Below are positions 7,862 to 17,041 of a stretch of 64,000 nucleotides of DNA, one piece after another. Numbering within the stretch: the first letter of the stretch is position 1; the number at the start of each line of letters is the position of its first letter. A program made the position numbers and the translations under genes. The stretch comes from Propionibacteriaceae bacterium (lineage in GTDB: Bacteria; Actinomycetota; Actinomycetes; Propionibacteriales; Propionibacteriaceae), in NCBI GenBank assembly GCA_031266665.1, contig JAISAO010000106.1:1-64000 (forward strand), written 5' to 3'. The notes beneath the pieces were generated by a model. The model saw only the letters and a program-made list of their open reading frames with translations. It ran no database searches and was not told the DNA's origin.

Positions 7862-10800
7862 TCAGGCCCGGACCGTCAGGGTGGACGAGCCGTCGGACTG
7901 GCGGCGGACCTCGATCCGTTCGGCGATGGCCTGCTTGAGCGAGTCGACGTGCGACACCAGGCCGACGACCCGCCCGGAGGCCCGCAGCTTGCCCAGCTCG
8001 GCCAGCACGCCGTCGAGGACCTCGGGCGACAGCGCCCCGAAGCCCTCATCGATCAGCAGCGTCCCGAGGTCGACGCCGCCGGCCTCGGCCGTCACCACGT
8101 CGGCCAGGCCCAGGGCCAGGGCCAAGGAGACGTAGAAGGTCTCGCCGCCGCTGAGGGAGCGGGGATCGCGCGCCTGACCGGTCCAAGCGTCGACGATCTT
8201 GAGCGCCAGGCCGGTGCGGCGGGCCCGGGTGGCTTCCTTGGAGTCGCTGCGCTCCAAGGCGAAACGGCCGTCCGACATCGGGGTCAGCCGATCGTTGGCC
8301 GCCGCCACCACCTCCTCGAAGCGGCGCAGCAGGACATAGGTGGGCAAGGTCACGCCGACCAGATTGCCGGGCGCCGCCGTCGCCAGGTCCGCTATCCGAA
8401 TGGGGGCGGCGCCGGCGTCGCGGGCGGCCTCCCAATCGGCGCAGGCCTGTTCCAGGCCGGCGGCCGCCCGCCGCCCGTCGGCCGCCCGTTGTCCCCAGAC
8501 CGCCGCCTCATCCCTGGCGGCCTGGGCCTGGGCGACAGCGGTGGCGGCCTCGGCCTGGAGGCGGGCGGCGGTGGCGGCGGCCAGGGCCGGATCGCCGGTC
8601 GCCCGAGCTAGATCGGGCTCGTCCAGGCGGGCGCGCAAGGCGGCCTGAGCGGTCTTGGCCTCGGTCAGTTCCTTCTCCAGGGCCGTCAAACGGGCCGGTG
8701 CGAGGCCGGCCGCCCGCGCCTCGGTCGGGTCGGCGAAGCCGGCCTGGGTCAGGGTCTCGGCCACGGCGGCCAGCCGCTCCCGGACTGTCCGTCGCGCCCC
8801 GACCAGCTCGTCGGCCGCCCGCCAGGCGGCTCGGGCCTGTTGCTCCACGGCCTGGGCGGCGGCCGCGGCTATCGTCGCGGCCGACTGGGTCAAGCCGCCC
8901 GCCGTCGCCTCCAGCCGCACCCGGCGGTCATGGGCGGCGGCGGCGGCCTGGGCCTGGGCGGCGGCCTGGTCGGCCGCCCGCTGACGCGCCGCAGCGGCTC
9001 GGTCCAGTTGCCGCCTCAACTCGGTCGCCTGCCCCAGGTCGGCCCGGGCGGCCCGAGCCCGGGCGACGGCTAGTTGGGCCTGGTCGGGCGAGATCGCACC
9101 GCCCCGGGCGGCCAGCGCCGTCAGCCGTGGCTGGAGGTCGTCGTGGTGGCGGCGGAGTTGATCCACCTCGGTGGCGGCCTCCCGAGTGGCGGTGGCGGCG
9201 ACTGCCACCCGCTCCGCGCCGACGTGGCCGGCGGCCGGTCGGGCCAAGGCCGGGTGGGCGGTGGCGCCGCAAACCGGGCAGGGCTGGCCTTCGGCCAGGC
9301 CGTCTGCCAATTCGGCGCTCAGCCCGCCCAGACGTCGCTCCCGCAACTCGGCCTCCTGGCCGCTGGCGGCCTCCAGGCGGGCCAGAGCGGCGGTCAAGCC
9401 TCGGTCCGAGGCGTCTAATTGGGAGAGGACGACGGCGTGCTCGGCCGCCGCCTCGGCCGCCGCCCCGGCTCGGGCCAAGGCCTGGTCCGCCCCGGGCCCG
9501 TCGGCCTGGAGGCGGTCCCAGGCTGTGTTGGAGGCCTGCCATTTAGCCTCGGCCGCCGTCTGGGCGGCCTGGGTCCGTTCCCGGGCGACGGCTTGGGCGG
9601 TGTCCTCCTGGATCGCCTCGGCGGCGGCGACCGAGGCCGTCAAGCGGTCGACTGCCGCCCGCTGATCGGCCTGGGACCGGGCCCAGGCCTCCTGCCAGCG
9701 CTCGGTCGTCTCGTCCGGCCCAAGCTCGACCCCGGCCGTCTGGGCGGCGCTCTCGGCCTGGGCCAGGGCGGCCGTGGCCTGGTCGCCGGCCTGGAGCAGG
9801 GGCAGCGCCGGGGCCGCCCGCCGGGCCGCCTCCAACTGGCGCTCGAGGCGGCTCAACCGGGGAGCCTCGGCCTCCCAGCGGGCCAGGCGTTGGCTCAGCT
9901 CCCGCCGTTGGGCCGTGGCCTGGGCCTCCTGCTGGGCGGCCTCGGCTTGGCGGCGGACCGTCTCGGCGGCCTGGGCGGCGTTCTGGGACCGGCTTTGGGC
10001 CGCTCGGGATGAGGCCTCAAGCCCCGCCAAGACGGCCCGGACCAGCCTCAGCAAGCCGGCCGCCTCCCCGGCCTGGTCGACGGCCTCCCGGGCCGCTCGG
10101 ATCAAGTTGGCGGCGCCGACCGGTGTTGGAGCGGCGTTCGGATTGTTGGCGGGAGAGCCGTCGTTCCGGCTGGTGGATGAGACCTTGGCGTCTGGGATGT
10201 CGGCGCTCGGGTCGACGGTGTCAGGGATGTCGTTCGGGGCTCTTTGGCCGACGGGCGGCTGGGGCGGGTTGCTGGCGGCGGCGGTGGCTCCGGCGTTTGA
10301 GTCGGTGGCGGTGGACCTGTCGCCCGCGTCATCGGCCCGGGCGTCCAGGCCGGCGGCGGCGGCGAAGACCCGGGTCGCGCTCTCGACCTCCACCGCCCGG
10401 CGGCGGATCTGGTCCTGGGCCTCGGCCCGCCGCGCCGCCAGCGCCCGCATCCAGTCGTCGTACAGGGCCGTGCCGAAGACCTGTTGCAGGATCGGGCGGC
10501 GGCGCTCGCTGTCGGCGGTCAGGAAAGAGGCGAACAGGCCCTGGGGCAAGACCACGGTCTGGGCGAATTGGTCGCGCGTCAGGCCGACGGCCCGGCGGAT
10601 AGCGGCGTCCGCCTCCTGGGTCTTGGTGGCCAGGACCTCCCAGTCGGGCGAGTCGGGGCTGAGGCGCCGCCACAAGGTCACTTTCGCCGCCACCGTGGTG
10701 GTCCCGGCGGAACGCCGCTTGGAGCGCTCGTACTGGGGCGACCGTCGCACCCGGAAGAGCCCGGACGCGGTCTCGAAGGTCAACTCGACCCAGGACGGCC

Positions 10801-11023
10801 GGTCGTCTAAGACGTGGTCGGAGCGCATCCGGTGGGGGTCCCAGCCCTGGGAGGCGACCGAGCCGTAGAGGGCGAAGACGATGGCGTCGATCAGAGTCGA
10901 CTTGCCCGCCCCGGTCGGCCCTTCGAGCAAGAACAGGCCGGCCGCCGTCAGGTCGGCGAAATCGATCCGATGGCGCCCCGGGAAGGGGCCGATGGCCTCG
11001 AACTCGAGCTGCTGCAGCCTCAT
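7862..11023 (-). CDS. sbcC: DNA repair exonuclease subunit SbcC (Rad50-like ATPase)
   Basis: A 1053-residue SMC-like ATPase that works with SbcD to open and cut hairpin or protein-blocked DNA ends. Walker A is GPTGAGKS (about 35). Two long Ala/Gln/Arg-rich coiled coils flank the zinc hook CPVCGATAHP (about 580). The ABC signature LSGGE lies near 956 and Walker B LLIDEG near 988. Length is normal for the family. An unusual low-complexity acidic/Pro insert (about residues 230-300, with NDIPDTVDPSADIPD) interrupts the first coiled coil. It lies 106 bases downstream of sbcD, same strand. Confidence 0.93.
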   Translation of the reverse strand: MRLQQLEFEAIGPFPGRHRIDFADLTAAGLFLLEGPTGAGKSTLIDAIVFALYGSVASQGWDPHRMRSDHVLDDRPSWVELTFETASGLFRVRRSPQYERSKRRSAGTTTVAAKVTLWRRLSPDSPDWEVLATKTQEADAAIRRAVGLTRDQFAQTVVLPQGLFASFLTADSERRRPILQQVFGTALYDDWMRALAARRAEAQDQIRRRAVEVESATRVFAAAAGLDARADDAGDRSTATDSNAGATAAASNPPQPPVGQRAPNDIPDTVDPSADIPDAKVSSTSRNDGSPANNPNAAPTPVGAANLIRAAREAVDQAGEAAGLLRLVRAVLAGLEASSRAAQSRSQNAAQAAETVRRQAEAAQQEAQATAQRRELSQRLARWEAEAPRLSRLERQLEAARRAAPALPLLQAGDQATAALAQAESAAQTAGVELGPDETTERWQEAWARSQADQRAAVDRLTASVAAAEAIQEDTAQAVARERTQAAQTAAEAKWQASNTAWDRLQADGPGADQALARAGAAAEAAAEHAVVLSQLDASDRGLTAALARLEAASGQEAELRERRLGGLSAELADGLAEGQPCPVCGATAHPALARPAAGHVGAERVAVAATATREAATEVDQLRRHHDDLQPRLTALAARGGAISPDQAQLAVARARAARADLGQATELRRQLDRAAAARQRAADQAAAQAQAAAAAHDRRVRLEATAGGLTQSAATIAAAAAQAVEQQARAAWRAADELVGARRTVRERLAAVAETLTQAGFADPTEARAAGLAPARLTALEKELTEAKTAQAALRARLDEPDLARATGDPALAAATAARLQAEAATAVAQAQAARDEAAVWGQRAADGRRAAAGLEQACADWEAARDAGAAPIRIADLATAAPGNLVGVTLPTYVLLRRFEEVVAAANDRLTPMSDGRFALERSDSKEATRARRTGLALKIVDAWTGQARDPRSLSGGETFYVSLALALGLADVVTAEAGGVDLGTLLIDEGFGALSPEVLDGVLAELGKLRASGRVVGLVSHVDSLKQAIAERIEVRRQSDGSSTLTVRA

Positions 11024-11129
11024 CGCCTCTGGCCCCCGCCCGCTCGGCTCGGCCGCTGGCCGGCGGCCGGCGATGGCGCCCCCCGTCGGCTCTGGGGGGA
11101 GGGGCCGACGGCCTCGAGCCGCCGCCTCA

Positions 11130-12311
11130 TCATCGCGCCTCGCTCTCGCCCGCCCGGGCCAGCTCCAGGCCGGCCGCCAGGGACCGCTCTTCGGCCGGGG
11201 TCGGCTCGCCCCCGCCGACGAAACGGACGAACTCCCTAGCCACCGCCAGCGGATCCCGCGCCTGGGATACCACGATGGTGGTGTTGGCCGGCGGGTCGGG
11301 CGGCGCGTGTCGGACGACCAGGGCGTGGGGGAACAAGCGGCGCACCCGCTGGTAGAGGTCGGGCGGGCGGACCGGATCGGTCACCGTCACCTTGGCCCAG
11401 GCCTGGCGGCGCTGGTCCCAGGCCGGGGAGGCCAAGTCGGCCAAGGAGCCGCTGGCCTCGACCAGGGGACGGGGCACGGGGGCGGCCACCAATTCGACCC
11501 GGGGGGCCGACCCCTCCAGCCGCACCACGGCCGTGGACTTGGTCTGGCCGGCCTCGGAGAAGCTGAAGGCCAAGGGCGACCCGGAATAGCGGGCGGCCCA
11601 GTCCCCACTGCCGGTGTTGACCACTTGGGGGCCGTGCAGATGGCCCAGGGCCAGATAGTCGGCCCCGGCGAAGACCTCGACCGCCACATTGTCGACCCCG
11701 CCCACCGAGATGTCGCGCTCCGACTCGCAAGCGGTTCCGCCGCTGACGAAGGCGTGGGCCATCACCACCACGGGCGCCCGACCTGTGTTCCCCCGCCGGG
11801 CCAGGTCCCCCCGCCGGGCCAGGTCGGCCCGCACCCGCCCCAGGGCCGCGCCCAGCACCGCCTGGTGCGAACGCTCCAACGCCTCGTCGGCCCAGCGGGA
11901 GCGGGCCAGATCGACGTCCAGGAAGGGCACCGGATAGACCAGTCCGGCCAAGCCGTCCGCCCCCGCCAACTCGACCGGGCGGCCGACCTGGGCCAAGGCC
12001 GTCACCACCCTCAACTCCGGGCGCAGACAGGCGGCGGCGAAACCCAGGCGGGCGGGGGAGTCATGATTGCCCGAGATCGCCACCACCTGGGTCAGCTCGG
12101 CCAGCCGGCGCCAGGCCTCCGACAACAGGTCGACCGCCTCGGCCGGCGGCGCCGCCCGGTCGAAGATGTCTCCGGCCACCAACAAGGCGTCCGGCCGCTC
12201 CGCCGCCACCAACGCCACCAAGTGGTCCAGGTAGGCGGCCTGGTGGCCCAACAGGTCGACCCCGTGCAGACAGCGCCCCAGATGCCAGTCGGAGGTGTGG
12301 ATGACTTTCAC
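11130..12311 (-). CDS. sbcD: DNA repair nuclease subunit SbcD (Mre11-like)
   Basis: A 393-residue calcineurin-like nuclease, partner of SbcC. Metal-binding motifs visible: SDWHLGR (about 7), GDIFDR (about 47), SGNHDSPARLG (about 80), MAHAF and GHLHGPQ. I choose the GTG at 12311 because the homology starts there (VKVIHTSDWHLG) and a TACCAT box at 12319-12324 sits exactly 7 bases upstream, fitting a leaderless transcript. A 41-codon upstream extension of the frame looks non-coding. Near residue 175 the short peptide DLARRG is duplicated in tandem. Confidence 0.92.
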   Translation of the reverse strand: MKVIHTSDWHLGRCLHGVDLLGHQAAYLDHLVALVAAERPDALLVAGDIFDRAAPPAEAVDLLSEAWRRLAELTQVVAISGNHDSPARLGFAAACLRPELRVVTALAQVGRPVELAGADGLAGLVYPVPFLDVDLARSRWADEALERSHQAVLGAALGRVRADLARRGDLARRGNTGRAPVVVMAHAFVSGGTACESERDISVGGVDNVAVEVFAGADYLALGHLHGPQVVNTGSGDWAARYSGSPLAFSFSEAGQTKSTAVVRLEGSAPRVELVAAPVPRPLVEASGSLADLASPAWDQRRQAWAKVTVTDPVRPPDLYQRVRRLFPHALVVRHAPPDPPANTTIVVSQARDPLAVAREFVRFVGGGEPTPAEERSLAAGLELARAGESEAR

Positions 12312-12612
12312 AGCAGCGATGGTAGACGGGCCATGAGACAACGCTCGGCCGGCGGCGCCGGCCCGCCCCATCGTCGAGACAGCCGGACGAGATGGGGGCG
12401 GCGCCCAAAGCTGGTGCGACGTCCGGGGTGGCACGGCGCCCGAATTGGTGTTGGGCCCCGTCCGCTGGATCTACCAGGAAGAGGCTCGGTCGGCCCATCG
12501 GCGTTCCGTCCGCCCGGCCGCGGCCTCCGGAGAGCGGGCCGGTTGGAAAGGGCGTACAGTTCGGAGACGGAGCGCCCGTCATCAAGGCGGCGCCTGGGAG
12601 AAAGTCACGGCA
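12312..12612. other. Divergent promoter region sbcD / hypothetical gene
   Basis: About 300 bases without a supported gene. It contains the TACCAT box for sbcD (12319-12324, minus strand). A weak purine stretch (gggagaaag, 12597-12605) before the next gene may be its ribosome site. Confidence 0.5.
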
Positions 12613-12999
12613 ATGACCGAGGGATGGCTGTACAACTGCGCCGGGGTGCATATCACCAGTGGCTTGAGCCAGAAGGCGACTAAAGGCTACATCGGTGTCA
12701 ACACGCAGGGGGAGTTGATCCTGTTCAACAATAAAGGCGAGGCGTTCGACCGCGCCCCGGCGACCGAGGTCGAGGCCAAGTTCAGCGGTTTCACCGGCAA
12801 CACCATCAAGATGAACGGGCACAAGTACCACGTCGAGTTCCACCCCCTGTCCCAAAATTTCGGCGCCGCCTTGGGCGGGATCGTCGGCGGGGCTATCGCC
12901 GGGGCCTTGTCTTTCACCGGCGCCGACGACAACCGGAGCGAGAAGCAGAAGCGGGAACAGTTGGACGAAGTGATCAAACGACTGCAAGGCCAAGTCTGA
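12613..12999 (+). CDS. Hypothetical small protein with glycine-zipper membrane segment
   Basis: A 128-residue protein starting MTEGWLYNCAGVHITSG. The N-terminal half is beta-rich. A Gly-zipper hydrophobic stretch GAALGGIVGGAIAGAL lies at about 80-95, and the C-terminus is a charged helix (EKQKREQLDEVIKRLQ). I do not recognise the family. Gly zippers often mediate membrane helix packing. The start is the ATG at 12613; the longer frame upstream overlaps probable promoter sequence. Confidence 0.65.
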   Translation: MTEGWLYNCAGVHITSGLSQKATKGYIGVNTQGELILFNNKGEAFDRAPATEVEAKFSGFTGNTIKMNGHKYHVEFHPLSQNFGAALGGIVGGAIAGALSFTGADDNRSEKQKREQLDEVIKRLQGQV

Positions 13000-13017
13000 C
13001 GCTGATCGGCCAAGGCT

Positions 13018-13040
13018 GGCGGCGTCCCATCGGCGCCGCC
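13018..13040 (+). terminator. Short hairpin after the hypothetical gene
   Basis: ggcggcg (13018-13024) pairs with cgccgcc (13034-13040) around nine bases, 19 bases after the stop at 12999. The stem is short and there is no T-run, so it is weak evidence. Confidence 0.35.
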
Positions 13041-13194
13041 CGCAGGCCGGTGTTCACGGTCGGACGGCCGGTCCCTCCGCCGGGGCGGGGCCGCGCCGGA
13101 CCCGGGATCTCCCAGACCAGATCGACAAAATTGATTGTTTTACGCCCCGGTCCGGCCGAGGTGCCGCCGGTCGCCCGGTCAGACCGGGGCCGAT

Positions 13195-13226
13195 TACAAT
13201 GGCGCCATCGCGCCGACCCCGGGAGG
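13195..13226 (+). promoter_or_regulatory. Probable -10 box and ribosome site deciding the phoH start
   Basis: TACAAT at 13195-13200 is a good -10 box; no clear -35 is seen. It is followed by gggagg at 13221-13226, four bases before a CTG codon at 13231 in the phoH frame. If this is the promoter, the start must lie downstream of about 13207. Confidence 0.45.
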
Positions 13227-13230
13227 ATCC

Positions 13231-14250
13231 CTGACCAACACGCCCCAGCCCGTCGCCGACCGTCGCCCGGCCGGCGACGACGGTGTGACCCGGCGCCTGA
13301 CGGTGCCCCATTCCATCCCCATGGTCGGTCTGCTCGGCCCCGACGACGACTTCCTGCGCCGGCTGGAGGGCCTGCTGGAGGCCGACATCATGGTCCGCGG
13401 GGACGAGATCACGTTGGTCGGCCAGGCCGCCGCCGTCGACTCGGCCCAGGCGGTCATCGATCAGTTGGTGGCCGTCCTGCGGACCGGCCAAGGATTGACG
13501 GGGGCCGATGTCGAACGGGTGGTGGAGTTGGTCCGGGAGGCCGACGCCCCGGCCGCGGCCGAGATCCTGACCGCCTCGATCCTGTCCCACCGGGGCAAGA
13601 CCGTCCGGCCCAAGACGCTGAACCAGAAACGCTACGTCGACGCCATCGACCGGCACACCATCGTCTTCGGCATCGGCCCGGCCGGCACCGGCAAGACCTA
13701 TCTGGCGGTGGCCAAAGCGGTCCAGGCGCTACAGCAGAAACGGGTCAACCGGATCATCGTCACCCGCCCGGCGATCGAGGCCGGCGAGCGCCTGGGCTTT
13801 TTACCCGGCACCTTGTCGGAGAAGATCGACCCCTACCTGCGCCCCCTCTACGACGCCTTGCACGATATGGTCGAGGCCGACGCCGTGCCTAGGCTGATGA
13901 CCGCCGGCATGATCGAGGTCGCCCCCCTGGCCTATATGCGCGGCCGCACCCTGAACGACGCCTTCATCGTCTTGGACGAGGCCCAGAACACCTCGCTGGA
14001 GCAGATGAAAATGTTCCTCACCCGGCTCGGCTTCGGCTCCACCATGGTGGTGACCGGCGATATCACCCAGGTCGACCTGCCGACCGGCCAGAAATCGGGC
14101 CTGCGCGAGGTCCAAGGCATTTTGGACGGGGTCGAGGACGTGGCCTTCTGCCACTTGACCAACCGCGACGTCGTCCGCCACCGCCTGGTGGGCAAGATCA
14201 CGGCCGCCTGGGACCGCTACGAGGCCGGCGGCGGGAGGCCCGGGCGATGA
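13231..14250 (+). CDS. phoH: PhoH-like ATPase
   Basis: A PhoH-family P-loop ATPase (about 340 residues from CTG 13231), thought to act in RNA metabolism together with YbeY. Motifs: RPKTLNQKRYVDAI, Walker A GPAGTGKT (about 150), VTRPAIEAGERLGFLPG, Walker B VLDEAQN, and sensor TGDITQVDLP. No ATG lies in a sensible place. The CTG at 13231 has a strong ribosome site, GTG 13285 has none, and TTG 13135 lies upstream of the likely -10 box. It is coupled to ybeY by an ATGA overlap. Confidence 0.88.
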   Translation: MTNTPQPVADRRPAGDDGVTRRLTVPHSIPMVGLLGPDDDFLRRLEGLLEADIMVRGDEITLVGQAAAVDSAQAVIDQLVAVLRTGQGLTGADVERVVELVREADAPAAAEILTASILSHRGKTVRPKTLNQKRYVDAIDRHTIVFGIGPAGTGKTYLAVAKAVQALQQKRVNRIIVTRPAIEAGERLGFLPGTLSEKIDPYLRPLYDALHDMVEADAVPRLMTAGMIEVAPLAYMRGRTLNDAFIVLDEAQNTSLEQMKMFLTRLGFGSTMVVTGDITQVDLPTGQKSGLREVQGILDGVEDVAFCHLTNRDVVRHRLVGKITAAWDRYEAGGGRPGR

Positions 14251-14711
14251 TCGACCTGACCAACGAGTCCGGCCTGCCGGCCGACGAGGCCGGGCTGATC
14301 GCCTTGACCCGTTTCGCCTTGGACGAGCTCCACATCCACCCCGAGGCCGAGGTCTCGATCCTGTTGGTGGATGAGGCCACCATGGCCTCCTACCACGAGC
14401 GCTTCATGGACGAGCCCGGGGCCACCGACGTGCTCAGCTTCCCGATGGACGAGTTGCGTCCGCCCGAGCCGGGGGACGAGCCGCCCCTGGGGCTGCTGGG
14501 CGATGTCGTGCTCTGCCCGGCGGTGACGGCCCGGCAGGCGGCCACCTTCGGCCGCACCCCGGACCAGGAGGCCGAATACTTGTTGGTCCACGGCCTGCTC
14601 CATCTGCTCGGCTTCGACCACGTCGAGGCCAAAGAGAAACGGATCATGTTCGGCCTGAACGACGCCATCATCGCCGCCTGGTCCAAGCGGCGGAAGCGGA
14701 CCAGGCCGTGA
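14247..14711 (+). CDS. ybeY: Endoribonuclease YbeY (rRNA maturation factor)
   Basis: A 154-residue metallo-RNase acting in 16S rRNA 3' end maturation and ribosome quality control. The zinc motif HGLLHLLGFDH lies at about 113-123, and the conserved ATDVLSFPMDE at about 57-67. The start overlaps the phoH stop (ATGA) and the end overlaps the next gene (GTGA), so the four genes phoH-ybeY-corC-era form one operon. Confidence 0.95.
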   Translation: MIDLTNESGLPADEAGLIALTRFALDELHIHPEAEVSILLVDEATMASYHERFMDEPGATDVLSFPMDELRPPEPGDEPPLGLLGDVVLCPAVTARQAATFGRTPDQEAEYLLVHGLLHLLGFDHVEAKEKRIMFGLNDAIIAAWSKRRKRTRP

Positions 14712-16021
14712 CCTGCCTGCTGACGGCCGGCTCACGGCTGGCCATCGACCTCGGTCTGATCGTCCTCGCCCTGGGCTGGGCGGCCTTCTTCGCCGCCGTC
14801 GAGGAGGCCTTCGCCCGCATGACCCCGGGAAGGGTGGCCCGGCTGGTGGCCCAGGAGGCCAAGGGGGCGCGACGGGTGGCCGACATCGCCGCCGACTCCG
14901 CCCCCACCATCTCGACCGCCCGCTTCTTGACCATCATCGGCCAGATCACGGCCACCCTGGGCCTGTGGCGGCTCTTCGGCTTCATCGCCTCACCCCTGTC
15001 CCAGGCCCTGGCCACCGGGGCCAGCGCCACAGTCGCCTTGTTCGTGGTGGTCTCGGTCTCGGCCCGCACCGTCGGCCGTCAGCACGCCTCGGCCGTCTCG
15101 GCCCGAACCGCCGCCTTGATGAGCGTCTTGTCCCAGACCGTCTTCTTCCTGCCCCAGCTATTGATCTGGCTGGGCAACGCCATCACGCCGGGACGGGGCT
15201 ACCCCGAGGGGCCGTTCGCCTCGGAGGACGAGCTGCGGGCCTACGTCGACTTGGCCGAGGCTTCGAACCAGATCGAGGCCGACGAGCGCAAGATGATCCA
15301 CTCGGTGGTCGACTTGGGCGACACCATCGCCCGCGAGGTGATGGTGCCCCGGCCGGAGGTGGTTTACATCGAGCAGTCCAAGAGCTTGCGCCAGGCCCTC
15401 TCCCTGGCCCTGCGCTCGGGCTACTCCCGCATCCCGGTGGTCGGACCGGGCGGCCTGGACGACATCGTCGGCGTGGCCTATCTGAAAGACATCTCCAAAC
15501 GAATCTTCGACCACCCCGAGGCCGAGTCGGGCGAGACGGTCGGCTCGCTGGCCCGGGAGGCCGCCTGGTGTCCCGACACCAAGCCGGCCGACGACCTGCT
15601 GAAACAGATGCAGGCCAGTCGCACCCACCTGGCGGTGGTGGTGGACGAGTTCGGCGGCACCGCCGGCATCGCCACCATCGAGGACATCCTGGAGGAGATT
15701 GTGGGTGAGATCGTGGACGAGTACGACGACGAGTTGGCCCCCGTGACCGAGATCGGGCCGGGGCGCTACCGGGTCTTGTCCCGGCTGTCCCTGGCCGACC
15801 TGGGCGAGATCTTCGGCCTGGAGTTGGACGACGCGGATGTCGAGACCGTCGGCGGGGTGTTGGCCAAACAGCTCAACCAGGTGCCGGTGCCCGGGGCGCG
15901 GGCGGTCTGGCACGGCTTGGAGCTGACCGCCGACCAGCCGATGGGCCGCCGCCACCAGGTCGCCACCATCTTGGTCCGCCAGGCCGAGCCGCCCCCGCAG
16001 CCGGACGACGACCATGACTGA
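14708..16021 (+). CDS. CNNM/CBS-domain membrane protein (HlyC/CorC family)
   Basis: A 437-residue protein with a CNNM transmembrane domain (about 10-190), two CBS domains (about 205-335; EVMVPRPEVVYIE, DEFGGTAGIATIEDILEEIVGEI) and a C-terminal CorC_HlyC domain (about 345-430). The family is linked to Mg2+/Co2+ efflux. The GTG start at 14708 overlaps the ybeY stop. This position between ybeY and era is conserved in actinomycetes. Confidence 0.92.
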   Translation: MTCLLTAGSRLAIDLGLIVLALGWAAFFAAVEEAFARMTPGRVARLVAQEAKGARRVADIAADSAPTISTARFLTIIGQITATLGLWRLFGFIASPLSQALATGASATVALFVVVSVSARTVGRQHASAVSARTAALMSVLSQTVFFLPQLLIWLGNAITPGRGYPEGPFASEDELRAYVDLAEASNQIEADERKMIHSVVDLGDTIAREVMVPRPEVVYIEQSKSLRQALSLALRSGYSRIPVVGPGGLDDIVGVAYLKDISKRIFDHPEAESGETVGSLAREAAWCPDTKPADDLLKQMQASRTHLAVVVDEFGGTAGIATIEDILEEIVGEIVDEYDDELAPVTEIGPGRYRVLSRLSLADLGEIFGLELDDADVETVGGVLAKQLNQVPVPGARAVWHGLELTADQPMGRRHQVATILVRQAEPPPQPDDDHD

Positions 16022-17039
16022 GGCGGCCCCGGCCGAGCCGATCATGGCTGAGGCGGCCACGGCTGATACGACCATGACTGGGACGGCCACGACTGAGGCG
16101 GCGTCGGCTGAGACAGCGGCGGCGGTCTTTCGCTCCGGCCTGGTGTCGATCGTGGGCCGCCCCAACGCCGGCAAGTCGACCCTGGTCAACGCTCTGGTGG
16201 GCCAGAAGGTCGCCATCGTCTCCAGTCGCCCCCAGACCACCCGCCACATCATCTCCGGGGTGGTCGACCGCCCCGAGGCGCAACTAGTATTGGTTGACAC
16301 CCCCGGCCTGCACAAGCCCCGCAGCCTGCTGGGGGAGCGCCTCAACGCCCTGGCCCGCGAGGCCTGGTCGCAGGTCGACGGGGTGGCCGTCTGCTTCCCC
16401 AGCGACCAGCGGATCGGGCCGGGCGACCGCTTCTTGATCGGCCAGTTGGCCCAACTGGCCGGCCGCCCCAAGCTGGCCGCCTTGGCGACCAAGACCGATT
16501 TGGTGTCGCCTGGTCGGCTGCGCCAGCACCTGATCGCCATCCAGCGGGCGGCCCATGATTTGGAGCTGGACTGGACCGACATTGTGCCGGTGTCGGCCCT
16601 GACCGGAGACCAGGTGGAGGACGTGGCCCAGGTCCTGATCGACTGGCTGCCGCCCGGTCCTAGGCTCTACCCGGCGGGTATGGCCAGCGGCGAGTCCGAG
16701 ATCACGATCATGGCCGAGATCATCCGTGAGGCCTGCCTGGAGTTGGTGGACGACGAGTTGCCCCACTCCATCGTCGTGCGGGTGGACGAGGTCCGCCCCC
16801 GTCCCGACCGGCCGGTGGACCGGCCGCTGCTCGACGTCTTCGCCTCCATCGTGGTCGAGCGGGACTCCCAGAAGGCCATTGTGCTGGGAGCCGGGGGGTC
16901 GCGCCTGAAAGCGGTTGGCACCGCCTCGCGCCGCCAGTTGGAACGCCTGCTGGGGCAGGCGGTCTACCTCGACCTGCGGGTCAAGGTGCTCAAACAGTGG
17001 CAGCGAGACCCCAAGAAACTCGATCGGCTGGGGTTCTAG
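16014..17039 (+). CDS. era: GTPase Era
   Basis: A 341-residue ribosome-assembly GTPase with a C-terminal KH domain that binds the 16S rRNA 3' end. G1 GRPNAGKST (about 46), G2 region RPQTTRHIISG, G3 DTPG (about 95), G4 TKTD (about 160). The KH region lies at about 235-330. The first 38 residues are an unusual Ala/Thr/Glu extension of imperfect repeats (EAAxAEP, TMTGTATTEA) absent from typical Era. The ATG overlaps the end of the CorC-like gene by 8 bases. Confidence 0.95.
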   Translation: MTEAAPAEPIMAEAATADTTMTGTATTEAASAETAAAVFRSGLVSIVGRPNAGKSTLVNALVGQKVAIVSSRPQTTRHIISGVVDRPEAQLVLVDTPGLHKPRSLLGERLNALAREAWSQVDGVAVCFPSDQRIGPGDRFLIGQLAQLAGRPKLAALATKTDLVSPGRLRQHLIAIQRAAHDLELDWTDIVPVSALTGDQVEDVAQVLIDWLPPGPRLYPAGMASGESEITIMAEIIREACLELVDDELPHSIVVRVDEVRPRPDRPVDRPLLDVFASIVVERDSQKAIVLGAGGSRLKAVGTASRRQLERLLGQAVYLDLRVKVLKQWQRDPKKLDRLGF

Positions 17040-17041
17040 CC

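Noticed and set aside
12312..12434. N-terminal 41-residue extension of SbcD
   Set aside because: Homology begins at the GTG 12311, and a -10 box lies exactly 7 bases upstream of it.
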